Shown: one piece after another, positions 43,672-52,184 of the stretch
How positions within the stretch are numbered: the stretch's first letter is position 1
Layout of the letters: every line of letters starts with the position of its first letter
DNA from: Cupriavidus metallidurans CH34
GTDB taxonomy: Bacteria > Pseudomonadota > Gammaproteobacteria > Burkholderiales > Burkholderiaceae
Assembly: GCF_000196015.1 (NCBI RefSeq)
Contig: NC_007974.2
Coordinates: 682,001 to 746,000 of the forward strand
Reading direction: 5' to 3'
DNA: 64,000 bases
The notes under the pieces: model-generated
The model's database searches: none
Seen by the model: only the letters and a program-made list of their open reading frames with translations
What the model was told of the DNA's origin: nothing
Made by a program: the position numbers and the translations under genes

Positions 43672-43766
43672 GCATTGTCAAATACCTTCCAGCGGGGCAG
43701 CCAGCGGGTGGCGCCCCGGGAACGGCAGAATTTGGGGGGATTCGAAGTCGGGCGATTATAGCAACT

Positions 43767-44336
43767 TCATCGCGCCGGGGGATTTGTGACGTTATCACCA
43801 TAACGCGGGTATGGTACGCCGCGTGCCGGGGTGGTGGTGGTCTGGTCGATAACCCGTTCTACGTCGGGCACTTCGCGCAGCGCGCCCAGGAATCCTTTCC
43901 GGTCGAAATCCGTGGCCACGCAGCCCTGCACGGTCAGCCAGCGGCCCCGCACCATGATCCAGAGCGAGCTTTGCTGCCAGGCGGGCATCGTGTGCCGCAG
44001 CGTATCGAGCCGACGCCGCAGGGCCTCGGCAATTTCCTGGTCGTACTGGTAAGCGTTGGCCAGCCTGCAACGGCCTTCCATATAGCAGTGGTTACCTTCC
44101 TCGATGCGGTGGTGCGCCTCACGTTTCCAATCCGCCTCGGTAATGCGCGGGCCCGCCGGTTCGGGGCAATTGGCGATCGCCTGCGAGATTTGCAGGAAGG
44201 GGTCGTTGCCGAAGTTGCGGGTCGTCTGTCCAAGTGCCATTTGCGCCGCGCATATCGTCATGGCCATTAGTGTCGCCAAGTGAATTGCCACGCGCAAAAA
44301 ACACCGCGATGACCGAACGTCATCAATGCAATACAT
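43767..44336 (-). CDS. Secreted protein, possible BON-like domain
   Basis: The 189-residue product has an N-terminal hydrophobic segment (FLRVAIHLATLMAMTICAAQMALG) that looks like a signal sequence. A region follows with paired cysteines (ANCPEPAG and NHCYMEGRC). A C-terminal half (ALRRRLDTLRHTMPAWQQSSLWIMVRGRWLTVQGCV...VPDVERVID) has the spacing of a BON domain, which binds membranes or lipids. The domain call is by pattern only. It lies between the hopanoid operon and the cold-shock gene terminator, with its own promoter. Confidence 0.55.
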   Translation of the reverse strand: MYCIDDVRSSRCFLRVAIHLATLMAMTICAAQMALGQTTRNFGNDPFLQISQAIANCPEPAGPRITEADWKREAHHRIEEGNHCYMEGRCRLANAYQYDQEIAEALRRRLDTLRHTMPAWQQSSLWIMVRGRWLTVQGCVATDFDRKGFLGALREVPDVERVIDQTTTTPARGVPYPRYGDNVTNPPAR

Positions 44337-44367
44337 TATCTGCCCTGTGGAAAGCCCAGAAAGCAGA

Positions 44368-44389
44368 AAGCCCCGCCGGAGCGGGGCTT
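44368..44389 (-). terminator. Rho-independent terminator of the cold-shock gene
   Basis: AAGCCCCGC and GCGGGGCTT form a 9-bp GC-rich stem with a 4-nt loop. Read on the minus strand, it is followed by TCTGCTTTCT. It begins 31 bp after the csp stop. Confidence 0.8.
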
Positions 44390-44420
44390 CCCAGGCAAGA
44401 TAAACTGCCCGGTGATCCAG

Positions 44421-44624
44421 TTAGATAGCCTGGATCTTCGTGGCCTGTTCGCCCTTCTGGCCCATAGCCTTAACGTAGCGAACCTTCTGACCTTCCTTCA
44501 GCGACTTGAAGCCATTGCCTTCAATCGCCGAGAAGTGTGCGAACAGGTCATTGCCGCCTGCGTCCGGCGTGATGAAGCCGAAGCCCTTGGCGTCGTTGAA
44601 CCACTTAACGGTACCGGTTTCCAT
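44421..44624 (-). CDS. Cold-shock protein (CspA family), cut off from its own leader by an IS
   Basis: The 67-residue single cold-shock domain has [18 protein letters not shown] (RNP1 KGFGF) and DLFAHFSAI (RNP2), and binds single-stranded nucleic acid as an RNA chaperone. The gene is intact, but an IS481-family element begins 9 bp upstream of its ATG. Only GATAGACAT of the original upstream sequence remains next to it; the promoter and the GAGG Shine-Dalgarno sequence now lie beyond the IS. The stop of the IS transposase (44629-44631) is 4 nt before the ATG, so csp may be translated by coupling. Whether it is still expressed is open. Confidence 0.93.
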   Translation of the reverse strand: METGTVKWFNDAKGFGFITPDAGGNDLFAHFSAIEGNGFKSLKEGQKVRYVKAMGQKGEQATKIQAI

Positions 44625-44628
44625 ATGT

Positions 44629-45594
44629 CTATCTGTCGTGTCCCGGCTGATTGGTAACACGTCTGTTGAACAGTTCGGGGTGTGATCGCTGCCATTGTTT
44701 CATGGCCTGGATGGGGCTGACATGCCCCAAGGCTTTCTGTGGCAGTTGGTGATTGTACAGCCAGACATACCGCAGGATGGTGGCCTCAAGTTCTTCGCCG
44801 GAATGGAAGTGATGGGTGCGCAGGATGTCGGCGATGCGCCCGTTGAAGCGTTCAACCATGCCGTTGGTCTGCGGGTGTTTTGGGCGGGTCAGGCGATGCT
44901 CAATGCCTAGCTCCTCGCAGAGCTGATCGAACTGATGCCTGCCGGTCGGCGTACGCTCTCCCCGTGTGATGAAGCGATCCGTGAATTCCTTGCCGTTGTC
45001 GGTCAGGATCGTTCGGATACGGAAGGCAGCGGCCTTGTGCAATTCCTTCAGGAAGCGCCGGGCGTTGGTAGCGCTCTTGCTGGCATAGACACGCACGAAC
45101 ACCCAGCGGGTGGCGCGATCAATGGCCACAAACAGGTAACGCCGCGTGGTTTCGTCCGCCATCTGCGGCAGGTACTTCACATCGATGTGGACGAAGCCGG
45201 GCTCGTAGGCCTTGAACGGCTTGGTCCTGGGGCGATCCACGCTCAATGCCTCGCGCGCCGACACTCCATGGCGTTTGAGCATGCGGTGCAAGGCAGCGCG
45301 TGAGACGGTCGGATGGATGAACTCGCGTACGACTGCCAGCAGGTCATCCAGCGAAAGGCCCAGGCTTTTACGCAAGACGAGCACGATGGACTCCTGGGCC
45401 GGCGTCAGCGTGGTTTGCAGTCGATGAGGGGTATGGGAGGCGTCATGAACCGATGCACGCTTCTTCCAGCGAGCGATGGTGGAGACACTCACGCCAAAGC
45501 GCTGGGCCAGAACCCTCATGGGCTCCTTGCTGACCTGGATCTCGGCGCGGATCCTGGGTGTCGTGGTGGCGTTCTTGTGCAGCCTCAGATGCAT
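44629..45594 (-). CDS. IS481-family transposase
   Basis: The 321-residue transposase has an N-terminal helix-turn-helix ([19 protein letters not shown]), the sequence [10 protein letters not shown], and an rve-type catalytic domain with VHIDVKYLP (D), [11 protein letters not shown] (D) and [15 protein letters not shown] (E). I start at ATG 45594 behind GGAG; an in-frame TTG lies within the right inverted repeat. The stop TAG falls in the target duplication (44629-44631), i.e. the last bases of the ORF come from host DNA. This gene now sits between the csp leader and the csp coding region. Confidence 0.94.
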   Translation of the reverse strand: MHLRLHKNATTTPRIRAEIQVSKEPMRVLAQRFGVSVSTIARWKKRASVHDASHTPHRLQTTLTPAQESIVLVLRKSLGLSLDDLLAVVREFIHPTVSRAALHRMLKRHGVSAREALSVDRPRTKPFKAYEPGFVHIDVKYLPQMADETTRRYLFVAIDRATRWVFVRVYASKSATNARRFLKELHKAAAFRIRTILTDNGKEFTDRFITRGERTPTGRHQFDQLCEELGIEHRLTRPKHPQTNGMVERFNGRIADILRTHHFHSGEELEATILRYVWLYNHQLPQKALGHVSPIQAMKQWQRSHPELFNRRVTNQPGHDR

Positions 45595-45674
45595 CGTTTC
45601 AGCTCCAGCATGACCTCTCGGGCCAAGAGTAAACCACGGCGTGAACCAATTAACCAATCATCAGGGACACGACA
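44634..45674. mobile_element. IS481-family insertion sequence, 1041 bp
   Basis: The ends are inverted repeats: the left TGTCGTGTCCCGGCTGATTG and the inverse of the right TGTCGTGTCCCTGATGATTG differ at three positions over 20. A 6-bp target duplication TCTATC flanks the element (44628-44633 and 45675-45680). One complete transposase gene fills it, on the minus strand like csp. It appears intact. Confidence 0.95.
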
Positions 45675-45778
45675 TCTATCCAACCTCGAATTTCAAATGG
45701 GCGTAATTGCCCGACCAAGCATGTCGCTCACAACGAACCGGAGCAAAACGCTACAGGCCGGCGCACATGCGAGCAGCC

Positions 45779-45806
45779 ATTTTGACTGTTTTTTTCTGGC
45801 TGTCAA
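45779..45806 (-). promoter_or_regulatory. Likely original csp promoter
   Basis: On the minus strand TTGACA (45806 to 45801) and CAAAAT (45784 to 45779) are separated by 16 bp. Between them and the IS481 right end lie about 100 bp that would be a long csp 5' leader, ending in a GAGG Shine-Dalgarno sequence (45685-45688). The IS5 element lies only 13 bp upstream of the -35. This promoter should now transcribe the IS481 transposase before csp. Confidence 0.55.
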
Positions 45807-45823
45807 TCGGACCATGCCCCTAA

Positions 45824-47154
45824 CAGGCTGCTGAAGTACTAGCCGCATAAAAGCGAAGCTTCCCTCTGCAAGGCTGATGGGCTCGCTATTTTTCACAATC
45901 CGGAAGCTGATCGTCACTTCACCGACTTTTTCGTTGATTTGGCGACCGTTTCCGGCCTCATTGCCGCGATTACTGCAACTGCGGACGGATTTGTCCCAGC
46001 GAACGCATGCGCACGAGGTTGTAGGCGGCCATGCTCAGCACAAACATTTGATCGACCTTCTTTAGTCCGCGCACCATCACCTGGCGCATGCGCCCAACGG
46101 TCTTGGCCCATCCAAAGCCTTGTTCAATCAGCTTGCGCTTCTGCTGTGAGATGGCATAACCCTTGGTGCCTGCAATGGCGTCGGGAACGGCCGAGCGGCG
46201 GCCAGAGGTGTTTTGTGCGACGTGCGGCGTCACCTTCAACTCCAGGCAGGCTTGAATGAACTCGTGCGCGTCGTAGCCCTTGTCCGCACCCACGGTGACT
46301 TCCACATTCAGGTCCTCAATCACCTGCCTGGCATCGTTGAGCATGACCTTCGCGGCCTCGCGCTCGGCGTGTCCGTCCGCATTGGTCACCATGGCGCTCA
46401 CCACCAGGCCGTGGCGGTTGTCGCTCAGGGTATGACCCATGTAACGCAGTTCACTGGCGGTTTTGCCCTTGCGGTACAGCTTGGCATCGGGATCGGTTTT
46501 GGACTCGTGCGTCTCGTTGCTGCGCTTTTCACCCTTGAAGTCAGCACCGTCGTTATCGTCTTGGTCGTCGCCATCCTTGCGTACAAAGCTCTTGTGGCCA
46601 GCCCACGCCTTAATCAACGTGCCGTCGACGCTGAAGTGCTCGCCCGACAGCCAGTCCTTCTTCTGCGCGATGGCCAGCACTTCGTTGAAGAAGTCGATCA
46701 CAGCATCGTGCTTGATCAGCCGTTCCCGGTTCTTGCTGAAGACGCTGGGCACCCAGACCACATCATCCATCGCCAGGCCAATGAACCAGCGAAACAGCAA
46801 GTTGTAGTGCGTCTGTTCCATGAGCTGGCGCTCCGACCGGACGCTGTAGAGCACCTGCAGCAGCATGGCCCGCAGCAACTTCTCCGGCGCGATGCTGGGC
46901 CGGCCACCCTTGATATCGGCCTCGTACATTTGCGCGAACAGCCGATCCATCTTCGCCAGCGCCTGGTTCGCCATGGTGCGGATCGCGCGCAGGGGGTGGG
47001 ACTTCGGCACGAAATCTTCCAGCCGCCGCATGGTGAACAAACTTTCGGTGAAGGTGTCAGCGCCGCGCATGAACGTGGGATTGTATGGAGTCCTCAGATT
47101 AACGATTCAGCAAGTCGTCGCGCTGACGTTCGCTGCCGGTATTTCAGCAGCCTG
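45824..47154. mobile_element. IS5-family insertion sequence, 1331 bp
   Basis: The ends CAGGCTGCTGAAGTAC and the inverse of the right end, CAGGCTGCTGAAATAC, are near-perfect inverted repeats. It is flanked by a 4-bp duplication CTAA (45820-45823 and 47155-47158), which fits the YTAR target of IS5-type elements. A single complete transposase gene on the minus strand occupies it. It sits just upstream of the csp promoter, in the former csp/pelA intergenic region. Confidence 0.94.
45970..47070 (-). CDS. IS5-family transposase
   Basis: The 366-residue transposase has the IS5-type N-terminal domain (LRAIRTMANQALAKMDRLFAQMYEADIKGGRPSIAPEKLLRAMLLQVLYSVRSERQLMEQ). Its DDE core shows FSVDGTLIKAW (D), VTVGADKGYDAHEF (D) and KRKLIEQGFGWAKTVGRMRQV (E). 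No break is seen. A charged linker (KDGDDQDDNDGADFKGEKRSNETHE) lies in the middle, an insertion seen in some members. Confidence 0.94.
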   Translation of the reverse strand: MRGADTFTESLFTMRRLEDFVPKSHPLRAIRTMANQALAKMDRLFAQMYEADIKGGRPSIAPEKLLRAMLLQVLYSVRSERQLMEQTHYNLLFRWFIGLAMDDVVWVPSVFSKNRERLIKHDAVIDFFNEVLAIAQKKDWLSGEHFSVDGTLIKAWAGHKSFVRKDGDDQDDNDGADFKGEKRSNETHESKTDPDAKLYRKGKTASELRYMGHTLSDNRHGLVVSAMVTNADGHAEREAAKVMLNDARQVIEDLNVEVTVGADKGYDAHEFIQACLELKVTPHVAQNTSGRRSAVPDAIAGTKGYAISQQKRKLIEQGFGWAKTVGRMRQVMVRGLKKVDQMFVLSMAAYNLVRMRSLGQIRPQLQ

Positions 47155-47158
47155 CTAA

Positions 47159-47756
47159 TGGTGTTTCGGCATACAAACAGCAGATATTAAATTCTTCTAC
47201 ATCCATTCCGGATTTGTCTGACATCAGGGTGCCTTCCACGATGTTATGTCAGTCATTGCGGGCGTGGCGGTACCGGCAGTCGTTACATATTCGTAAGGCA
47301 CGAGTGTGAGATATCACACAGTTGCCCACAGTTGCCATGCGGACAATCACACCGCAATACCTCAAATGGGCCAGATGCCGGAATAAAAATCCTGAGAGGT
47401 ATGGTTATCCCGTATGCCAGAACCGAGAAACTTGTGGTCGAGGCGAGCGTAGTGGCGGCAGACATCTGCATTTTTACCACCCGGTGTAACATCTGCTTAC
47501 CGATTCCCCTGTGGTCAAGGGGCACGCGGGTTGAATCGTGCCAAATGTCGTACCTATGACATGGCTTGTCGGGCACAATTTTTGACAATCTATTTCAAAC
47601 GGATGGCCTAGGATCCACCTGCTCGCAAATTAGGAAAAATCCTATATAAAAGTGCTGCATAGAGCATAATGCAGGCTTAGGCATCGTCCGAGATGCGGGT
47701 CATGCATGCGAGCGGGGCCTGCGCGCCGCCATCGGCAACCGTCATAACAGCAGCGG
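47159..47756. other. Native csp/pelA intergenic remnant, lower GC, no supported gene
   Basis: This 598-bp stretch lies between the IS5 and IS4 elements. Its base composition is visibly less GC-rich than that of the surrounding genes. Before the insertions it separated the divergent csp and pel units. An ORF on the minus strand (47283-47588) lacks coding features. Features seen are a TTGACA at 47582-47587, an inverted repeat TAGGA-AAAA-TCCTA at 47630-47643 and AT-rich TATATAAA just after it; these are candidate pieces of the pel promoter, with no convincing complete promoter. Confidence 0.5.
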
Positions 47757-47766
47757 ACTTTAAGCC

Positions 47767-49221
47767 CAATACTGTTCAGATAGTATTTTTAAAGCCATAA
47801 TCCTCATCCATCGAAGCTTCAATGGATGAGGGTGATGGCCAGAACACGCAAGACGCTGCCGTCGAGAGTTGACGTTGCGCATTTGATCAGCGCCGGGGTG
47901 CTGGCCAGCGTGTGTCCACGGACGTTGATCGAAGAAGTGTTGGCCGAGACCGGCAAGGCCAGCCAGCGGGAGCGGCTGCTGCCCGCGCCGGCAGTGGTGT
48001 ATTACGTGATGGCGCTGGCGCTGTGGCGCGAAGCGCCGCTGGAGGAAGTGCTGCGCGTGGTGTGCGAAGGCCTGCAATGGCTCGGCGGCGGCCACACTGA
48101 GGCGGTGCAGGCCAGCAAGTCCGCGATCTCGCAGGCGCGCAGCCGGCTGGGCCCCGAGGTCATGCGCCAATTGGCCGATCGGGTGCTGCGCCCGCTGGCC
48201 GCGCCGGGGGCGCCAGGGGCGTGGTACCGGGGATTGCGCGTGATGGCCCTGGACGGCAGCTGCATGGACGTGGCCGACGAGGCGGCCAACGCCAAGTTCT
48301 TCGGCTACCCGGGCGCCTCGCGCGGCCAAAGCGCCTTCCCGCAGGCGCGCGTTCTGGGCCTGGTGGAATGCGGCACGCACGCGGTGGTGGCAGCCGGCAT
48401 CGCACCCTACGGCCACAGCGAGCAGGTCATGGCCGCCCAGTTGCTGCCCGCCAAGCTCACGCCCGAGATGCTGGTGCTGGCCGACCGCAACTTCTACGGC
48501 TTCAAGCTCTGGCAGACCGCCTGCGCTACGGGCGCCAAGCTGGCCTGGCGGGTCAAATCCAACCTCAAGCTGCCGGTAGAGCAGATGTTGCCCGATGGCT
48601 CGTACCTGAGCCGCGTGTTCGACAGCGACGACCGCGCGCGGCGCGCAGGGCAAACGGTGCGTGTGATCGACTACGCGCTCGAGGGCTCGGCCACGCCGGC
48701 GCAGGGCAGCTACCGGCTGCTGACCAACCTCCTGGACCCCGATGCGGCGCCGGCCCTGGAGCTGGCCGCGCTGTACCACGAGCGCTGGGAGATCGAGGGG
48801 GTGTTCGATGAGTTCAAGACGCATTTGCGCGCCAACAGCACGGTGCTGCGCAGCAAGACGCCCGAGCTGGTGCAGCAGGAGCTGTGGGGGCTGCTGCTGG
48901 CGCACTTTGCGATTCGCCAGTTGATGGCGCAGGCGGCCTGGGCGCGCGAACTCGATCCGGATCGCCTGAGCTTCATGCACGCCGTGCGCGTGATCAAGCG
49001 CAAGATGCCGCAAGCTGCGGCCGTTTCCCCCTGAGCGTTTGCCTGCCTGGCGCGAGGCCCTGCTGGCCGAGATCGCGCGCGGGCGCTGCGTGAGCAGTCG
49101 TGGGCGCCTGAACCCGCGCGGCGTCAAGCGCAAGATGAGCAACTTCAATGTTCGGCATCGCGGCGCAGCGCTCCATTTGCGGCATCAGCCAGTGCCGGTG
49201 CTTCGTATCTGAACAGTATTT
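47767..49221. mobile_element. IS4-family insertion sequence, 1455 bp, directly before pelA
   Basis: Left end CAATACTGTTCAGAT and the inverse of the right end AAATACTGTTCAGAT are inverted repeats. A perfect 10-bp target duplication ACTTTAAGCC flanks the element (47757-47766 and 49222-49231). The transposase gene lies on the plus strand, pointing at pelA, whose GTG begins only 11 bp after the element. The IS thus separates pelA from its original upstream region. Confidence 0.94.
47826..49212 (+). pseudogene. IS4-family transposase with a frameshift near its C-terminus
   Basis: The in-frame part (47826-49034, 402 residues) has the DDE residues in ALDGSCMDV and VLADRNFYGFKLW, and the IS4 signature YHERWEIEGVFDEFK (Y-x2-R-x3-E-x6-K). 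It stops at TGA 49032-49034, just after a run of five C (49027-49031). If one C is removed the frame continues as ...SPERLPAWREALLAEIARG...VLRI to a stop at 49210-49212, giving about 460 residues. This is either a true single-base insertion or a programmed shift. All catalytic residues lie before the break, so activity is not excluded. Confidence 0.8.
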
Positions 49222-49232
49222 ACTTTAAGCCA

Positions 49233-52184
49233 GTGAAGCAATTACAGCGATGGATTCGGGGACTTTTCGAGGAGAGGGATGGGCCGACGGGCCGCTCGCG
49301 ATCCGGTGCGTGGCGTGTAGTGATGGCCGTGATTGCCATTGTGGCAGCCGGTGTAGGGCTTGTGCTTGGCACGCTGACGCCGTCGACCGCGGCGCTGGCG
49401 CAGTCACCGGCGCCAGCGCGCGTCGCGCCGAGCGTGGCATTTCACTATGGCGCCCGGCCGCCGGTGGACATGCTGCAGGCCTTCGACGTGGCCGTCGTGG
49501 AGCCCGATAGCGGCTTCGATCCGCGTAGCGCCAGAACGCCGAACACCGCCTGGTTCGCATATGTCAGCGTCGGCGAAGTCCTGCCGAGCCGCGCGTACTT
49601 CAAGGACATCCCCCAGGCCTGGCTTTCCGGCAGCAATGACGCATGGAACGCCAGAGTCGTCGATCAGGCCGCCGACGGCTGGCCTGCCTTCTATGTCGAC
49701 AAAGTAATCACGCCACTGTGGGAACGCGGCTATCGCGGCTTTTTCCTCGATACGCTCGATTCGTACCATCTCGTGGCCAAGACCGACGCCGACCGCGCGC
49801 GTCAGGAAGCCGGCATGGTGCGTGTGCTCCAGGCAATCAAGGCACGCTATCCAGACGCGAAGCTGCTGTTCAACCGTGGCTTTGAGATTCTGCCCCAGGT
49901 GCATTCGCTGGCCTACGGCGTGGTGTTTGAATCGCTGTTCCGCGGCTGGAACCAGGCGCAAGGCACGTACACCGAAGTCAGTCAGCAGGACCGTGACTGG
50001 TTGCTTAACCAGGCGCGCATCGTCCGCGAGCAGTACGGCCTGCCCGTGATCTCGATCGACTACTGCCCGCCCACCGACGCCCAATGCCGACGCGACACCG
50101 CGCGTCGCATCGGCGCGCTGGGCATCACTCCTTATGTCACCGATTCCGGGCTGCAGACCGTGGGCGTCGGGTCGTTCGAGGTCATGCCGCGCCGCGTGCT
50201 GGTGGTGCAGGAAAACGAACTCGATGTTTCCATCGACGACAGCGTCGGCGTGCGTTTCCTGTCGATGCCGCTCAACTATCTGGGCTACCGCGTCGATTTC
50301 GCGGAAACGCGCGACACGTTGCCGGAGATCACTCCCGACCGCTATGCCGGCGTGGTGGTCTGGACCAACGGCAATATCCGCCAGAACCCGGGCCGCTTCT
50401 ACGCCTGGGCGGAGAAACAGATCCGCCAGGGCATCCCCGTGGCCTTCATGAATGGGTTTGGCGCGCAGCCCGACGGGGCGCTGGCACGGATGCTGGACCT
50501 GAAGGCAGTCAAGGGCCGCACCTCGGGCGACGTCCAGATCCTGTCGCAGGACAAGATGATGGGCTTCGAGCAGCAAGTGGCCCCGGACCGTACCGATGCG
50601 GTGCCGGTGCAGATACGCGATGGCGCGGCGAACACGCGCACGCTGCTGCGCCTGCGTTCGGGCACGCTGACGTATGACGCCGCCGCGATCACGGCCTGGG
50701 GCGGCTATGTGATGGGCCCCTACGCCGTGCGGCAGAACACGCCCAAGGGGCAGGACCGCTGGATCGTGCAGCCGATCGACTTCCTGCGCGAGGCATTGCG
50801 CCTGCCGTTGATGCCGGTCCCGGATTCCACCACCGAAAGCGGCCGCCGGCTGCTGACCATCCATATCGATGGCGATGGGTTTGCCTCGAAGGCTGAGATT
50901 CCCGGTGGCGGATATTCGGGCGAGGTGCTGTTCCGCGAGATCTTCGACCGGTACCGCCTGCCGATGACGATGTCCGTGATCGAAGGCGAGGTCGGCAAAA
51001 GCGGCATGTATCCGAAGCTGGCACCGGAACTGGAGCCGATTGCCCGCAAGATCTTCGCGCAGCCGTATGTCGAGGTGGCCAGCCATACCTATTCGCATCC
51101 GTTCGAATGGGGCCGGACCGTGCCGGGACAGGAGAGTAACGCCAGGATCATCGAGGGCGATGACACCTATCACCTGGCAATTCCGGGCTACAAGATGGAC
51201 CTGAACCGTGAAATCGGCGGCTCGATCGATTACATCAACAAGGTGCTGTCGCCGAACAAGCCGGTGAAGCTGGTGTTGTGGCCCGGTGACTGCCAGGCCC
51301 CGCCCGAGGCGCTCAAGCTGACCGAAGCCGCTGGCGTGCTGAACATGAATGGCGGCGACACACTGATCACGCGCAGCAATCCGACCTGGACCGCCATCGC
51401 TCCGCTGGGCATCCACAAGGCGGATCACACGTTCCAGGTGTTCGCGACCAACCAGAACGAGAACGTCTATACGAACCTGTGGCATGGGCCGTACTACGGC
51501 TTCGAGCGCGTGATCGAAACGTTCGAGATGACGGAGAAGCCGTACCGCTTCAAGGCGGTGAACATCTACTACCACAGCTACTCGGGTACCAAGGTGGCAT
51601 CGCTGAAGGCGCTGCGCAAGGTCTATGACTACGTGCTGACGCAGAACTTGCTGCCGATGCATTCCACCGACTACGTGCTCAAGGTGATCGACTGGCAGGG
51701 GATGGCTGTGGCCCGCGAGTTGGGCGATGGCGCCGACGGTGCGCCGGCCAGTGGCGCGTGGCGCGTGCGGGGCGATGGCAACCTGCGCAATCTGCGTTGG
51801 ACGGGCGCGGGCGTCCCCGACGTGGTCACCGCAACCGGCGTCACGGGTTCGTCGCCGGCGCCGGGCGGCGGCGTCTACGTGCATCTGGATGGCGGCAACG
51901 CGCGCTTCCGCTTCGTACCCACGGCCACGCAGTCGGTGCCGGAGCTGCCCGAGGCCAACGGTCTCGTGCGCGACTGGCGCCGCGATGGCAATGTCACCCG
52001 CTTTACCTTCGCCGGCTACTACAAGCCGTTCTTCCGGCTCGCCAACGCGGGCCAGTGCAGTGTTTCCATCGATGGCAAGCCAGTAACCGGTGTGCGCGAT
52101 CGCAATACGCTGCGTTTCGATACCCCGGCGGTCAATGATCCGATCCATGTCCAGCAACAAGTCGAAGTCCGCTGCGGCGCCTGA
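49233..52184 (+). CDS. pelA: PelA: periplasmic polysaccharide deacetylase/hydrolase
   Basis: PelA modifies the Pel polymer in the periplasm: one domain hydrolyses it, another removes acetyl groups. The 983-residue protein has an N-terminal membrane segment/signal (about residues 30-50). The hydrolase domain follows, with the catalytic Glu candidate E233 in GVVFESLF. A NodB-like deacetylase comes next, with HIDGDG (544-549; D548 likely metal ligand) and SHTYSH (His618, His622). Length compares with 948 in Pseudomonas. The start is GTG 49233, 11 bp from the IS4 element and without a clear Shine-Dalgarno sequence; in-frame GTG 49320 and ATG 49323 are alternatives. It overlaps pelB by 38 bp. Confidence 0.95.
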   Translation: MKQLQRWIRGLFEERDGPTGRSRSGAWRVVMAVIAIVAAGVGLVLGTLTPSTAALAQSPAPARVAPSVAFHYGARPPVDMLQAFDVAVVEPDSGFDPRSARTPNTAWFAYVSVGEVLPSRAYFKDIPQAWLSGSNDAWNARVVDQAADGWPAFYVDKVITPLWERGYRGFFLDTLDSYHLVAKTDADRARQEAGMVRVLQAIKARYPDAKLLFNRGFEILPQVHSLAYGVVFESLFRGWNQAQGTYTEVSQQDRDWLLNQARIVREQYGLPVISIDYCPPTDAQCRRDTARRIGALGITPYVTDSGLQTVGVGSFEVMPRRVLVVQENELDVSIDDSVGVRFLSMPLNYLGYRVDFAETRDTLPEITPDRYAGVVVWTNGNIRQNPGRFYAWAEKQIRQGIPVAFMNGFGAQPDGALARMLDLKAVKGRTSGDVQILSQDKMMGFEQQVAPDRTDAVPVQIRDGAANTRTLLRLRSGTLTYDAAAITAWGGYVMGPYAVRQNTPKGQDRWIVQPIDFLREALRLPLMPVPDSTTESGRRLLTIHIDGDGFASKAEIPGGGYSGEVLFREIFDRYRLPMTMSVIEGEVGKSGMYPKLAPELEPIARKIFAQPYVEVASHTYSHPFEWGRTVPGQESNARIIEGDDTYHLAIPGYKMDLNREIGGSIDYINKVLSPNKPVKLVLWPGDCQAPPEALKLTEAAGVLNMNGGDTLITRSNPTWTAIAPLGIHKADHTFQVFATNQNENVYTNLWHGPYYGFERVIETFEMTEKPYRFKAVNIYYHSYSGTKVASLKALRKVYDYVLTQNLLPMHSTDYVLKVIDWQGMAVARELGDGADGAPASGAWRVRGDGNLRNLRWTGAGVPDVVTATGVTGSSPAPGGGVYVHLDGGNARFRFVPTATQSVPELPEANGLVRDWRRDGNVTRFTFAGYYKPFFRLANAGQCSVSIDGKPVTGVRDRNTLRFDTPAVNDPIHVQQQVEVRCGA
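49279..49320 (+). CDS. Possible 13-codon leader ORF within the start of pelA
   Basis: ATG 49279 is preceded by GAGGAG (49269-49274), the strongest Shine-Dalgarno sequence in the pelA start region, but reads another frame and codes MGRRAARDPVRGV. Its TAG stop overlaps an in-frame pelA GTG (49320) and is 2 nt before an in-frame ATG (49323). It may couple translation into a shorter PelA. It could equally be chance. Confidence 0.3.
   Translation: MGRRAARDPVRGV

Noticed and set aside
45597..45657. N-terminal extension of the IS481 transposase from a TTG
   Set aside because: The extension is encoded by the terminal inverted repeat region; ATG 45594 has a Shine-Dalgarno sequence and a family-typical N-terminus.
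47283..47588. 101-codon minus-strand ORF in the csp/pelA gap
   Set aside because: Codon use and composition do not look coding; no Shine-Dalgarno sequence or recognisable motif.
49404..52160. 918-codon ORF on the minus strand opposite pelA
   Set aside because: It is the third-position shadow of a GC-rich gene: His/Arg/Gln-rich, no domain and opposite a well-supported pelA.
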